Positions 37,591 to 49,328 of a stretch of DNA of 64,000 bases are shown in pieces. The DNA is from Sepiola atlantica (lineage: Eukaryota > Mollusca > Cephalopoda > Sepiida > Sepiolidae). Both the position numbers and the translations under genes were made by a program. Within the stretch, counting starts at the first letter, position 1; every line of letters starts with the position of its first letter. Location of the stretch: assembly GCA_963556195.1 (NCBI GenBank), contig OY744535.1, positions 90,560,449-90,624,448 on the forward strand. The letters run 5' to 3'. A model generated the notes under the pieces. The model was not told the DNA's origin. It worked only from the letters and a program-made list of their open reading frames with translations, and made no database searches.

Positions 37591-38821
37591 CACTTAATGG
37601 CAAAATTAAGTAATTGTAAACGAAAAAGTATTTCAAAATCTTTGTTTTCTATTATGCTAATGTTTTCAATGAAATCAGTCGAAGACGAACCCCCGAAGTG
37701 TTCAATTGATTAAAATTAATTAAAAAGAAATGGAAGGAAGAAATTAAGAATGTGAAAAAATCAAGCCATGTGCATGATTTTTACTGAAATTTTTCTACCT
37801 GATCTAACGTGTTTATGAACTACATGCTTTTAAGTCTAGCTTCCTTCTCAAAGGCCTGTAACAACCAATAACAGAACAAAACGCACTCCCTGATGCCTGT
37901 GACTCTCACAAAACCAAATACATTTGCTTAAATCTTAATTTATTATCATTTATGCCAACGTTTCTATTTTTTTGTGGAACAACAGTAAGCATTAATGAGT
38001 TAAGAGATTCAAATAAATTATTTAAAAAGAAATGCATGAGAAATATGGAAAATTCATCATCCATTTATAGAAACCATGCATAAATAATTGAAAAAATATT
38101 TTTAAATATTATTTTTAGAAGTGTTCATTTACTAGTAGTAGTTAAAGTTGTGCGTATACATACGTGTAATAAATAAGAACTTACTTTATAGATTTATTGT
38201 GATATCATGAACGATGATTCTATTTAATGCAATTTTACTATTTATATCGTCCATTAATCGATAGAATTCATAATACATATAAAGAAAATTAAGCGGATTT
38301 AAATATTTATTTGTTACTATTTCTATTTTATTTAAGACAACCCGAAAGTGGGAAAATTTCCCGCGAAATTATGTTCAACACAGGTTAGAATTAAAATGAA
38401 GAAGTTTGTAAAATTAAATGAGTAAAATTAAAATTATACTAAATACCATATTATAACTGTTTTATTATTTAACTTTATGAAAATATAACTAAATAATTCG
38501 TCGACACAGTTTTTCTAAAATGTTCCCGAACTTAAAAGCCGGTTTTGAAAAGCATCCGTTCATTCGATATTCATATAAATAGTGTTTTTATCAGTAGAAG
38601 AGTGTGCTTGGTAAATTTAGTGTTTACATGAATTACATTTACTACTATGAGAAATCAAGCATGTGTTATGCAACAAAAATACATTGTATTTCTTGATTAT
38701 ACCCCTTACCCATGATGAACTTAAAGTCAAGAGCCAGTGTATTTGATAAAATACATATTTCTATTTATAGTCGTTATATGGTTTCTCATATGCTATTTGT
38801 AGTGAAATACTGAAAAATAAT

Positions 38822-38975
38822 GTTTTTAGAGACCGAATTAAAACTGCTTCTGAAATTACTCTAACGTTGCCGTTTTCAATTTTTCCAGTCGAGTATTTCG
38901 TTAAATGTGGCAATGTAACGTCTAAAATCCATTGAGACTAACCGTGCCAACATTAGAAACTAATGCGAGTAATCG
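38822..38975. repeat. dispersed repeat, copy 2
   Basis: A diverged direct copy of 37443-37590, about 1.38 kb downstream. Confidence 0.7.
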
Positions 38976-39975
38976 ATCAATGCCACGACCGCTGATGTGT
39001 TAGTTCCAAATTTCTTTTGGTATAGCCAATCCTAAGAGTATAGTGATTCATCAGTGTTACGGAGTTTAGATGTGTATTTATAGGGGGAACATTGAAAGCA
39101 GACAAACACCTTTCTCCTATATTATGTGTGCATAAGATGAATGTAAAAGCAGATCTATCGATAAAATACAATCAAATTAACTAAATAAAATTATTGCCCG
39201 AAAGGTTTTTTCAGAAATTTATGATAATTTGCGATATTAACAATTTTGAAAAATATAGACGCATAAGGACAAACACAACGAATAGAAAGAAAGAAAGGTA
39301 AAATTATGCACGCAGCTACAACTATTTTTTGCATTTATGCGATTCTAAGCAAAGAATGCGAGAAAAACTAAATCGCTGAAACTAAAAGTACCTAAAGATA
39401 AACGAATATACAAGTATAACAGAGCGATTAAAGTAAACTCTTTTCTCGCACATATCACATTTAAACAACAGTTAGATATATAGTGGCAAACATTCTTGAA
39501 TTAATTTAAACACATCCCAATTTTCGGGACATAATATTTTTCTTTTGCTATCTCTTTTTTGTACGTCGACCTATTTTATGATCAGCAGACACTTTGGTAA
39601 CCAGACAATTCGAACAACTCCCTTTTTCTTCATTCTGTATTTCCCTATCTTTCTTAATGCTGGCATTTCTGCAATTCTTATGCTCTCATGTATATTGTAT
39701 ACTTTGTTAAATATTTTAATTCACAGATCATGTTCTAGTGTGTCTGTTAGATTTCGATTGTTGTTAAATGTATAAAGCAACAAAAATATTCCTTGGCTTC
39801 TAGGCAAACGAAACAAGAGGTCAACGTGTTGACAATTTTGAAAACAACAACATCAACGAAGACATCATTTAGATATCGCTTGTCCTTAAAGAAGAAAAGC
39901 AGCTAAAATATTCCTGTCCTTTTTAAAAAAACAAAAAAGAAGTTAATTTTTTAACGATTTTGAAAACAACTACTT

Positions 39976-40440
39976 GTTGGAATTTATTAACGTCCCCCCC
40001 CCACTGATTGGCTGATTCCTTGTCTTTTAAAGGCCTCACGGATTGGCTGACAGGCATTCCAACCCATACTCCCTTTGGTGTTACGTTGGCCAGCCCATAA
40101 AAAAAGCTTGCACGGTGTGTTCCGACCTTTTTTCAACCCAGTAGGACTTCGGCGTTATATCTCTGTGACAAACCCTACGACGACATGTACGGAGAGAGCC
40201 TTTCCACTCCTCCCGGTTACCAAAGATCTGGGTCTGAATAGACTAAACTTCGACAGAGCCCTAGACGGCAGTTCGGATTTAGACAACCCTTGTTCCTGGA
40301 TTACCAAGCTTGGTTGGTATCGGCTCGCTTGCATTGCAACAAAACGACACCCGCAAAAGGCCTTTACTTCCAACGAATTTAGGCGCGTGCACATGCAACC
40401 CGTTACCCGAACTATTTAAAAACATAAGTTCTCGCGAAGC
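39976..40440. other. GC-richer island with CCAAT-like and TATA-like motifs
   Basis: Base composition is visibly more GC-rich than its surroundings. GATTGGCTG occurs twice (about 40005 and 40041) and CATAAAAAAAG follows at about 40096. An open 114-codon frame runs 40075-40419 on plus and a 79-codon frame on minus. This could be a promoter or a solo LTR, but I found no TG..CA ends with a target duplication. The protein is not recognised. Confidence 0.3.
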
Positions 40441-40670
40441 ACGTTTTCGTAAAATATATGTATGTAAATATATATATATATGTCTGTAGATAAATACATG
40501 TAGGTTTAACTATATATATGGATAAATATATATATATATATATATATGTAAATATATATATTTGTAAATATATATATATATTAATATGTAAATATATATT
40601 TATTTTATTTATTTATTTTAATTTATTTATTTTTATTTATATTCATTTATTTATATTATATATATACTAG

Positions 40671-41440
40671 CGGGGCTACCCGGCGTTGCTCGGGGTCATA
40701 AACACATATAATTGAAGAAAAATCGTGTGTGTAACATCTTTATTTTAGAACTTCTATTTATCCCCCTCCTCTATAGCCGTTTCTTTATCTTTCTACCGTT
40801 CTCTTCCCTAATCGCCCTATTTCACCACTGCTTTTTCCCCACCATTTCTCCTACGTTGCCCAGGGCAATAGTATGACATTTTTCTATAAAAAGTACCACC
40901 TCTATCTGCGCCTTCTATATAGGTACTTATCTCCGCCCTGGTTTTCATATTATATACGTATCTATCGCCGCATCGGTGCGCATACTATATACCTACCTAT
41001 CGCTGCCCCGGTGCAGATACTATATAAGTACCTATTGCCGCCCAGGTATGTATACTACATAAGTACCTATCTCTGCCCCGGTGCAAATGCTACATACGTA
41101 CCTATCACCGCCTCGGTGCGAATGTAAAATACAAACCTATCACCGGCCTGGTGCACATGCTATATACATACTTTTTGCCGCGCATGTGCACATGCTATAT
41201 ACGTATCTATCGCCGCCCCTGAATGCTAAATACGTACGTATCCCCGCCCCGGTGCGAATGCTAAATACATACCTATCGCCGACCCGGTGCGAATGCTGAA
41301 TACGTACCTTTCGCCGCCCCGGTACGAGTGCTATATAGGAACCTATCGCCGCCCCGCTGTGCGTGCTATATACATACCCATTGTCGCCCCAGAACGCATG
41401 CTAAATACATACCTATCACCCGCCCGGTGCACATGCTGTA
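40671..41440. repeat. composite repeat: leader plus 35-bp minisatellite (block 1)
   Basis: The leader CTAGCGGGGCTACCCGGCGT is followed by a pyrimidine-rich stretch. Then come about 14 copies of a 35-bp unit of the type TATATACGTACCTATCGCCG CCCCGGTG. The same leader and unit recur at 44153-44690. Confidence 0.9.
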
Positions 41441-43290
41441 TGGATATGTATCATGTATCATGGATATGTATCATGTATCATGGATATGTATCATGCATGC
41501 TGAGTATGTATCATGGATAGGTATCATGTATCATGGATATGTATCATGTATCATGTATAATTGATATGTATAATGGATATGGATATGTATCACGGATATG
41601 TATCATGGATATGTATCATAGATATGTATTATGTATATGTATCATATATATGTGTTATGTATCATAGATAAGTATCATGTATCATTGATATGTATCATGG
41701 ATATGTATCATGTATATTTATAATGGATATGTATATGTATCATGTATCATGGATCATATATATATATATAATGTATCATGGATATGTATCATGTATCATG
41801 GATATGCATCAGGGATATGTATCATGTGTCACAGATATGTATATGTATCATATATCATGGATATGTATCGTGTATCATGTATCGTGGATATGTATCATGG
41901 ATATGTATCACGGATATGTATATGTATCATAGATATGTATCATGGATAGATATCATTGATATGTATCATGTATCATGGGTATGTATCATGTATCATGTAT
42001 AATGGATATGTATCATGGATATATATATGTATCATGGATATGTAGTATGGATATGTGTTATGTATATGTATCATATATATGTTTTAGGTATCATAGATAT
42101 GTATCATGTATCATTGATATGTATCATAGACATGTATCATGTATATTTATCATGGATACGTATATTTATCATGTATCAGGGATCATATATATGTATCATG
42201 TATCATGGATATGTATCATGTATCATGGATATGTATCCTTGATATGTAGCATGTGTCATGGATATGTGTCATGTATCTTAATTCATGGATCTGTATCGTG
42301 TATCATGTATAGTGGATAGGTATCGTCTATCATGTATCGTGGATATGTATCATGGATATATATCCCCGCATATGTATATGTATCATGTATATGTATCATT
42401 GATATGTATCATGTATCATTGATATGTATCATGTATCATGGATATGTATCATGGATATGTATCATGAATCATGGATATGTATCATGTATTATGGATATGT
42501 ATAATGTATCATGGATATGTACTATGCATGTTGGGTATGTATCATGGATATGTATCATGTATCATCGATATGTATCACGTATCAATGATATGTATCATTG
42601 ATATGTATCATGGATATGTATCATGTATAGGCATCATGGATATATGTTATGTATATGTATCATAGATATGTGGTATGTATCATAGATATGTATCATAGAT
42701 ATGTATATGCATCATGTATCATGCATATGTATCATGGATATGGGTCATAGATATGTATCATGGATATGTATCATGTATCAAGGACATGTATCATGGATAT
42801 GTATATGTATCTCGGATATGGATATGTATCATGTATCATGGATATGTATCATGTTTCATAGATATGTATCATTGATATGTATATGTATCATGTATCATGG
42901 ATATGTATTATGTATCATGTATCATTGATATGTACTATGTATCATGGATATATATCATGGATATGTATCATGTATTATGGATATGTATTATGGATATGTA
43001 TCATGGATATGTATCATGTATTATGTATCATGTATCATAGATATGTATCATGGATATGTATCATGGATATGTATCATTTATCATAGATATGTATCATGTA
43101 TCTTGGATATGTATCATGGATATGTATCATGGATATGTATCACGGATATGTATCATGGATATGTATCATGTATCATGGATATGTATCATGTATCATGGAT
43201 ATGTATCATGGATATGTATCATGTATCATTGATATGCATCATGTATATGTATCATTGATATGCATCATGTATCATAGACATGTATCATAC
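41441..43290. repeat. minisatellite of ATGGATATGTATC / ATGTATC units
   Basis: About 1.85 kb of short mixed units (GGATATGTATCAT and GTATCATGTATCAT) with frequent single-base variants. Long plus-strand frames rich in Met, Tyr, His, Ile and Cys arise because the units lack stops. Confidence 0.95.
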
Positions 43291-43605
43291 TATTCTTCAT
43301 TATTGTCAATCCCCTCATGATATTCTTCATCATTTTCAATCCCCTCATGTTATTCTTCATCATTTTCAATCCTCTCATGCTATTCTTAATCATTTTCAAT
43401 CCCCTCGTGATATTCTTCATCATTTTCAATCCCCTCATGATATTCTTCATCATGTTCAATCCTCTCATGATATTCTTGATCATTTTCAATCCTCTCATGA
43501 TATTCTTGATCATTTTCAATCCCCTGATGATATTCTTTATCATATTCAATCCCCTGATGATATTCTTCATCATTTTCAATCCCCTCATGATATTCTTCAT
43601 TTTAT
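43291..43605. repeat. 30-bp minisatellite, about 10 copies
   Basis: The unit is CATTTTCAATCCCCTCATGA followed by TATTCTTCAT. Since 30 is a multiple of 3, several frames stay open and give 10-residue peptide repeats that I treat as artefacts. Confidence 0.95.
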
Positions 43606-43734
43606 ATCTTCCAATATTTCTAGGGACCGTTATACTTTAGAGCACTGACATTCCTGGGGACCATTATACTTTAGAAGCACCAATATTTCTAGGGACCGTT
43701 ATATTTTAGAAGCACCAACATTCCAGGGGAGAGA
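43606..43734. repeat. 35-bp tandem repeat, about 3 copies
   Basis: The unit contains CTAGGGACCGTTATACTTTA and AGCACCAATATTT or close variants. Confidence 0.85.
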
Positions 43735-44046
43735 CCTGGTGCGTCTGCTGTAAGAGTCCCAAACCTGGTGCGTCTGCTGTAAGAGTCCTAAACCTGGTGC
43801 ATCTGCTGTAAGAGTTCTAAACCTGGTGCGTCTACTGTAAGAGTCCCAAACACGATGTGTCTGCTGTAAGAGTACCAAACCTGGTGCATCTGCTGTAAGA
43901 GTCCCAAACACGGTGTGTCTGCTGTAAGAGTCTCAAACCTGGTTCGTCTGCTGTAAGAGTCCTAAACCTGGTGCGTCTGCTGTAAGAGGCCTAAACCTGG
44001 TGCATCTGCTGTAAGAGTTCTAAACCTGGTGCGTCTACTGTAAGAG
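43735..44046. repeat. 29-bp minisatellite, about 11 copies
   Basis: The unit is GTGCGTCTGCTGTAAGAGTC followed by CTAAACCTG, with scattered substitutions. Confidence 0.95.
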
Positions 44047-44095
44047 AATGATGTCACCCGTGTGACCGTTTGTTGGGTACCCTCGGAGTAGAAGC

Positions 44096-44097
<2 letters not shown>

Positions 44098-44127
<30 letters not shown>

Positions 44128-44130
44128 CAG
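44098..44130. repeat. (CATA)n microsatellite
   Basis: About eight tandem ACAT units. Confidence 0.95.
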
Positions 44131-44152
44131 ACAGGTAGGATTTATATAATAG

Positions 44153-44690
44153 ACTAGCGGGGCTACCCGGCGTTGCTCGGGGTCATAAAAACATATAATT
44201 GAAGAGAAATCGCGTGTGTGACATCTTTATATTCAAACTTCTATTTTTCCCCCTCCTCTACAGCTGTCTCTTTATCTTACTACCTTTCTCTTCCCTGGTC
44301 GCCCCATTTCACCGCTACTTTCTAATTTTGCCTTTTGTGAAAGCTGCTTCTTCCCCACCATTTCTCCTACGTTGCCCATATTTCTATAAAAAGTACCACC
44401 TCTATCTGCGCTTTCTATATAGGTACTTATCTCCGCTCTGATATTCATACTATATACGTATGTATCGCCACCGTGGTGCACAGATTATATACGTACCTAT
44501 CATCAGTACAGTTCATATACTATACCTAATGCCGCCCCGGTATGCATGCTATATACGTAACTATCACTGCCCTGGTGTACATGCTACATACGTACCTATC
44601 ACTGCCCCGGTGCAATGCTACATATGTACCTATCGCAGCCCCTGTGCGAATGCAAAATACTTACTTATCACCGGCCCAGTGCGAATACTA
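44153..44690. repeat. composite repeat: leader plus 35-bp minisatellite (block 2)
   Basis: It repeats the leader CTAGCGGGGCTACCCGGCGT, the pyrimidine-rich spacer and about eight of the same 35-bp units as block 1 (40671-41440), in the same orientation. Confidence 0.9.
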
Positions 44691-45785
44691 TACCGCAGAA
44701 GCCTCGTGGTCCTATACCACAGAAGCACCCCACCCCTGGTTGCTATACCGCAGAAGCCTCGTGATTCTATACCGCAGAAGCACCCTCCCCTAGGGTCCCA
44801 TACTGCAGAAGCAACGTCCTGGTAGCCATACCGCAGAAGCACCCCCCTCGTGCCATACCGCAGAAGCAACCTTCTGGGTGCCATACCACAGAAGCACACA
44901 ACTGGTGCCATACCACAGAGGCCTCAGGTTCCTATACTGCAAAAACACCCCCCAAGTGCGATACAACAGAAGCACCCCCTTCCCCTGTTGCTATACCGAA
45001 GAAGCACCCGCTCCCCCCCCCCGTTGCTATACCGACGAAGCACCCCCCGGTTGCTATACTGCAGAAGCCTCGTGGTCCTATACTGCAGAAGCACCCCCCA
45101 CCGGTTGCTATACCGTAGAAACCTTGTGGTACTATACCGCAGAAGCACCCCTCCCCGGTTGCTATACCACAGAAGCCTTGTGGTCATATACCGCAGAAAC
45201 ACCCCGACCCTGGTTGCTATACCGCAGAAGAACCCCCCCCTCTGGGGGTCATACCTCAGAAGCACCCCACGGGTGCCATACCGCAGAAGCCTCAGGTTCC
45301 TATACCGCAGAAGCACCACCCAGGTGCCATACCATAGAAGCACCCACTATACTGCAGAAGAACCCCGGGGGCCATACTGCAGAAGCCTCCACCTCCGGTT
45401 GCTATACCGCAGAAACGTCAGGTTCCTATACTGCGGCAGCATCCCCCCCAGGGGTGCCATACAATAGAAGCACCCCCTATACTGCAGAAGCACCCCCCGG
45501 GGGCCATACTGCAGAAGCCCCCACCCCCTGGTGTCTATACTGCAGAAGCCTTGTGGTCCTATACCGTAGAAGCACCCCCCGGTTGCTATACTGCAGAAGC
45601 CTCATCGTCCTATACCACAGAAGCACCCCCCGGTTGCTATACCGCAGAAGCAACCCCCGGTTGCTATACCGCAGAAACATCTCTGGTTGCTATACCACAG
45701 AAGCCTTGTGGTCCTATACCACAGGAGCGCCCATCCCCGGTTGCTATACCGCAGAAGCCTCATGGTCCTATACCGCAGAAGCACA
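44691..45785. repeat. 24/27-bp CCGCAGAAG minisatellite
   Basis: Units CTATACCGCAGAAGCACCCC plus CCGGTTG, and CTATACCGCAGAAGCCTCGT plus GGTC, alternate with many variants over about 1.1 kb. The long frames in all directions are by-products of the repeat. Confidence 0.95.
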
Positions 45786-45989
45786 AAATAGTCCAAAGGG
45801 GAACAAAGATGACGTTAAAATAAAACTCCTTATTTATCAAGTAAATACAGTGTAAAGTCCACCCATAAACTCATACAAATTCTTAAAACCAAAAAAACAA
45901 ATCATAAATTTACGGCTTCACTTTACGTCGACAGCTGTCAATTATAAATTTTCCAGTAACAAAAACACTTGATATCATTATTGATAAGA

Positions 45990-46380
45990 TATACTACTCC
46001 CTACCTCTACCAAAAATTGACCTTGAAATAATTTTAAAAGTTATTACTTTGTACAACCGAACTCTCTCTCTACGACCATAATGTTAACATCTATACCAAA
46101 ATTGACGGCGTTTCTATGGGATAAGGTTCCTGCATCAACCTTCGCAAATAAGATATTTAATATTATTACGAAACCCTCCATTTATGCCCTCTACGTTATC
46201 ATATCCTTATTTTATCAGACAATAACAATATGATAAAAGCTAAAATAAAGTTTTAAAAACAACCGCGTACTTACATTCACTTATGAGCTTAACGTCAACA
46301 CCACAATTCCGTTTTTAGATGTTCTAATTAGCCCGAACAATGACACATACACCATCTCTCCCTATAAAATCTACCTCTAG
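45990..46380 (+). pseudogene. PLE reverse transcriptase relic, different lineage
   Basis: Plus-strand fragments read NIYTKIDGVSMG then a stop (46086-46124), and later FTYELNVNTTIPFLDVLISP (about 46275-46335) continuing to PYKIYL and a stop. These match the PLE RT blocks around QIDGVAMGSP and FLDV. A degraded VDDILILSDNN-like block lies between them in other frames. The wording differs from the intact PLEs here (GLPMGSS), so this is an older and separate PLE lineage. Stops and frameshifts make it dead. Confidence 0.7.
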
Positions 46381-46460
46381 TAATACATGCATTTTAAGTT
46401 ATAGAAGCAAATGACCATATCGATATAAAATTGCAATGATTAAAAATCTATATAAGATTG

Positions 46461-46469
<9 letters not shown>

Positions 46470-46517
<48 letters not shown>

Positions 46518-46656
46518 TCTTAGTAAAAACAGTCATAATTCTAAACCAAGAAATACATGAATGAATAAATAAATAATGATAAGACTAATAATACGAGTCG
46601 TAGTAATATTGATAAACAGTGTATATTAAAACCATATATATATATATATATATATA
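46470..46656. repeat. two (TA)n tracts
   Basis: TA runs at about 46470-46515 and 46635-46656. A frame at 46706-46954 follows; it is hydrophobic and not recognised. Confidence 0.9.
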
Positions 46657-47125
46657 GTACACGTATTGTATTATTTTTTGTAGATGTAAATCCGTTGAAG
46701 CTCCAGTGTTTATTTATTCAAACATTATTGGATACATCTGTGCATACATGGTTCGGTTGTACTCTTATCAGAGAGTCAACCTCTTCAGACCAAGGAAGAC
46801 AGAGAAGTTAGATGAATTTCGAAAACTTTCCCTTAAAATAAATCTTTTTTGGGGGATGATTTTTTATAATTTAGTATCGGGTTACATACTTTACCTGTTA
46901 ACTCTTTCAATTAGTTTTTATCTTTGTATATCTTTTTTATTACCTGCCTTCTAATTCATTCCTTTTTCTATTGTTTTATTACCTACGTCGCCTAGATTCC
47001 TTTCTCTATTAAACACTTCGAAGTTTTAATCTATTTACAAACATATCCAAGCATAAACATCTGATCTTTATATAAAATACACACGTGTGCACAAATTAAT
47101 AGATATACAAGTACATATATAAACA

Positions 47126-47182
<57 letters not shown>
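47126..47182. repeat. (TA)n microsatellite
   Basis: A TA run of about 57 bp. It is flanked on the left by about 85 bp (47040-47110) that recur, diverged, at 47265-47345 (CATAAACATCTG, ACACACGTGTGCACAAATTAA). Confidence 0.9.
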
Positions 47183-47186
<4 letters not shown>

Positions 47187-47319
47187 ATAATAAATAAAAA
47201 ATAACAGACACAAATATATATACGCAAATATCCATACACGAATATACATATATATCCACATGTATTCATTTTAAAGCATAAATATCTGGTCAATATATAG
47301 AATACACACGTGCGCACAA

Positions 47320-47335
47320 ATTAATTGATACACAA

Positions 47336-47415
<80 letters not shown>

Positions 47416-47431
47416 TTGTGTATCAATTAAT
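47320..47431. repeat. 112-bp palindrome of AC/TA/GT repeats
   Basis: ATTAATTGATACACAAACAC is mirrored by GTGTTTGTGTATCAATTAAT. Between them (AC)n, (TA)n and (GT)n are arranged symmetrically, so the whole segment folds into one hairpin. Confidence 0.9.
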
Positions 47432-47450
47432 ATAAAATAATATATATATA

Positions 47451-47961
47451 TAGCATTATATGAAGTGAAATAATAAAATAAGGTGCGAATCAAATTTTAT
47501 TAGAATCTAATGTTCAGGCAAAGTATTTTAAACCTTGGATACATTTTTCACTGTCATTTACTCCATCGATTGCAAACAGATTTCCCGCTTGGATAACTTT
47601 TTCGTTTTCGGACTACCGCTCACCACCTGGATCACTTTTCAATCAACCTTTTGGATATCTTTCCTGAATATGTTTTAATTTGAGTGACTTGGATGAACTG
47701 TATAGCTTTAACAAATAAGTATGTTTTGAGCTGATATATTTGATGTTTTATATACTTTTTTGTATTTTATATATATTTTTATACATTTTCAAAGTTTAAT
47801 TTTATTACCTGCACTAATGTCATTGCGGTAATGATCCTCTGAGGAGAAGAATTTTTTTTTAAACTCATGAGTTAAGGACTTTAAGGTACTTTGCCTGAAC
47901 ATTAAATTTTAATAAAATTTGATTCGCACCTTATTTTATTATTTCACTTCATATAGTGCTA
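47451..47961. mobile_element. foldback element with 75-bp inverted termini
   Basis: Arms 47451-47525 and 47887-47961 are about 95% complementary (GAAGTGAAATAATAAAATAA, GGTGCGAATCAAATTTTATT, ATGTTCAGGCAAAGTA). They enclose about 360 bp with no coding sequence. The left end abuts a TA run. The right-arm side contains TCCTCTGAGGA and AACTCATGAGTTAAGGA, a hammerhead-like but incomplete arrangement (no GAAA). It may be a non-autonomous element or an inverted pair of PLE 3' ends. Confidence 0.7.
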
Positions 47962-48065
47962 TTAATGCTATATCCAGTATATTGAGCTTCAGTTTTATTG
48001 TGATGTTAGTTGCCTCATATCTTTTGTTGGATTAACTTAATAAATATCTGGTCTTAATATAATAT

Positions 48066-48068
48066 ATG

Positions 48069-48100
<32 letters not shown>

Positions 48101-48110
48101 CGTGTGTGTA
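48066..48110. repeat. (TA)n/(TG)n microsatellite
   Basis: A short TA run followed by TG repeats. Confidence 0.9.
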
Positions 48111-49165
48111 TGTACATAATATTACATGCGAACACCACTCGTCCTCACAGATAATTTCCAGATAATTTATAGCTCTATTGCATATTTAAAATTAAAACTT
48201 TATTGAATATTAAGCTTTATTTGTCTTTGGAAATGAATTCTCACGAAGATCCAATTTGAATTGTATAAAATGATTGCTTTTTATATTATCTCACACATAT
48301 ACATATATGGGAAGTTTGAATTACCTATTACACACTATCCTCGAGTGTCTTCGGGCTCTCTGTACAAAATTTTGTCAGGACCTAACATGACGATAATTCA
48401 CCTGACAAGTAAACACTTACCAACAATTTAAAAAATTACATAGTATTCGCAGCACAAATAAGATCCCATCAGCACTGGCATACACTTGTTAATACGAGGA
48501 ATAGTGCATCTTCTCCTAGTGAGGTTACTTCAAGTAACAACACTTAGCTTTATACTTTACCAGACTTGATGAATTCTTGTCCTGGAATCAGCTAGCAAGA
48601 TAGCCGAATCGCTTATCTACCCCCACTGATTGTTCATCTATTACGCTAATTCCTCTTCACTGCCATGCGTCCTAAACTTCCCTAGTCACCTCAACTGCAA
48701 CTCTTCTTTTCCCGATAGACTAGGGATCAGACCTCTTCGACTTATTCCTTATTCCGGCCATTGTAAGGGATTTACTCCTATTACTTGTGTACGACGAAAT
48801 AACGCTATGCTCTTCCCCAGCATTATTCATGGGTTGGCCTCTCTCACTCTTTTTTTTAATACACATATGCTGGAAACGGATATTCAGAATAAAAACTTCA
48901 ATAACTGCAAGTGTTATACATAGTAATTCTACTTATAGCTATCGTAATAATTGCGGATTTAATTCAACATAAGTATGCGTTATGTGATAAATTAAATAAA
49001 AACAGCGAACGACAGCGCGTAAATACTTAACTTAGTAATAGATTCCCATCTAGTAAATCATGTATGTGCCATTAAAATAAAATGCATTCAAATAAAAAAT
49101 CGCGATTGTTCTATAGTAAATGAATCATTGTAATATAATGTTTCTATGATGTAATTTGCTCATAT
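48111..49165. other. no gene recognised
   Basis: Bases 48450-48870 are somewhat more GC-rich, with open frames of 97 and 61 codons on the plus strand. I see no family motif and no inverted or direct termini. Confidence 0.4.
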
Positions 49166-49167
49166 TT

Positions 49168-49170
<3 letters not shown>

Positions 49171-49238
<68 letters not shown>
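49171..49238. repeat. (CA)n then (TA)n
   Basis: CA repeats run into TA repeats, which join directly to the PLE 3' end at 49239. Confidence 0.95.
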
Positions 49239-49243
<5 letters not shown>

Positions 49244-49265
49244 AAGTTATGAAAATATATTTATG

Positions 49266-49328
49266 GCAATCAAGCTACACAGAGGCTCTCGCGTTTCATC
49301 CCCGGAGGGAATCTTCAGGCTAAAATGC
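49266..49328 (-). ncRNA. type I hammerhead ribozyme motif
   Basis: On the minus strand, stem I 5' strand GCATTTTAGC (49328-49319) is followed by the core CTGAAGA (49318-49312). Stem II is TTCCC-TCCG-GGGAT, which includes a C(UCCG)G UNCG-type tetraloop. GAAA is at 49297-49294. Stem III pairs CGCG with TGTG. The cleavage dinucleotide is TA (49277-49276), followed by the stem I 3' strand GCTTGATTGC (49275-49266). Stem I pairs 3 bp, then an internal loop, then about 3 bp more. All invariant core positions (CUGANGA, GAAA, UH) are present. The first stem II pair is a U-U mismatch. Hammerheads at the ends of PLEs are established knowledge. Predicted cleavage lies between plus-strand positions 49276 and 49275. 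Confidence 0.75.

Larger units (their letters stand above)
34996..39975. other. no gene seen
   Basis: About 5 kb of AT-rich DNA. It contains the hairpin at 36476-36584 and a pair of diverged direct repeats (37443-37590 and 38822-38975). The short frames, such as 35972-36175 and 39545-39775, do not resemble known families. Confidence 0.5.

Noticed and set aside
41690..43320. Many overlapping plus-strand frames rich in Met, Tyr, His, Ile and Cys
   Set aside because: They are translations of a stop-free minisatellite in all three frames, not proteins.
43265..43648. Ten-residue peptide repeats on both strands (for example MIFFIIFNPL)
   Set aside because: The 30-bp DNA period is a multiple of three, so open frames are expected. 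No start context or homology.
44850..45855. Long frames up to 325 codons over the CCGCAGAAG array
   Set aside because: Repeat-driven; several frames on both strands are open at once.
46706..46954. 82-codon plus frame with an acceptor-like upstream sequence (TTATTTTTTGTAG)
   Set aside because: Hydrophobic AT-driven peptide with no donor or family match.
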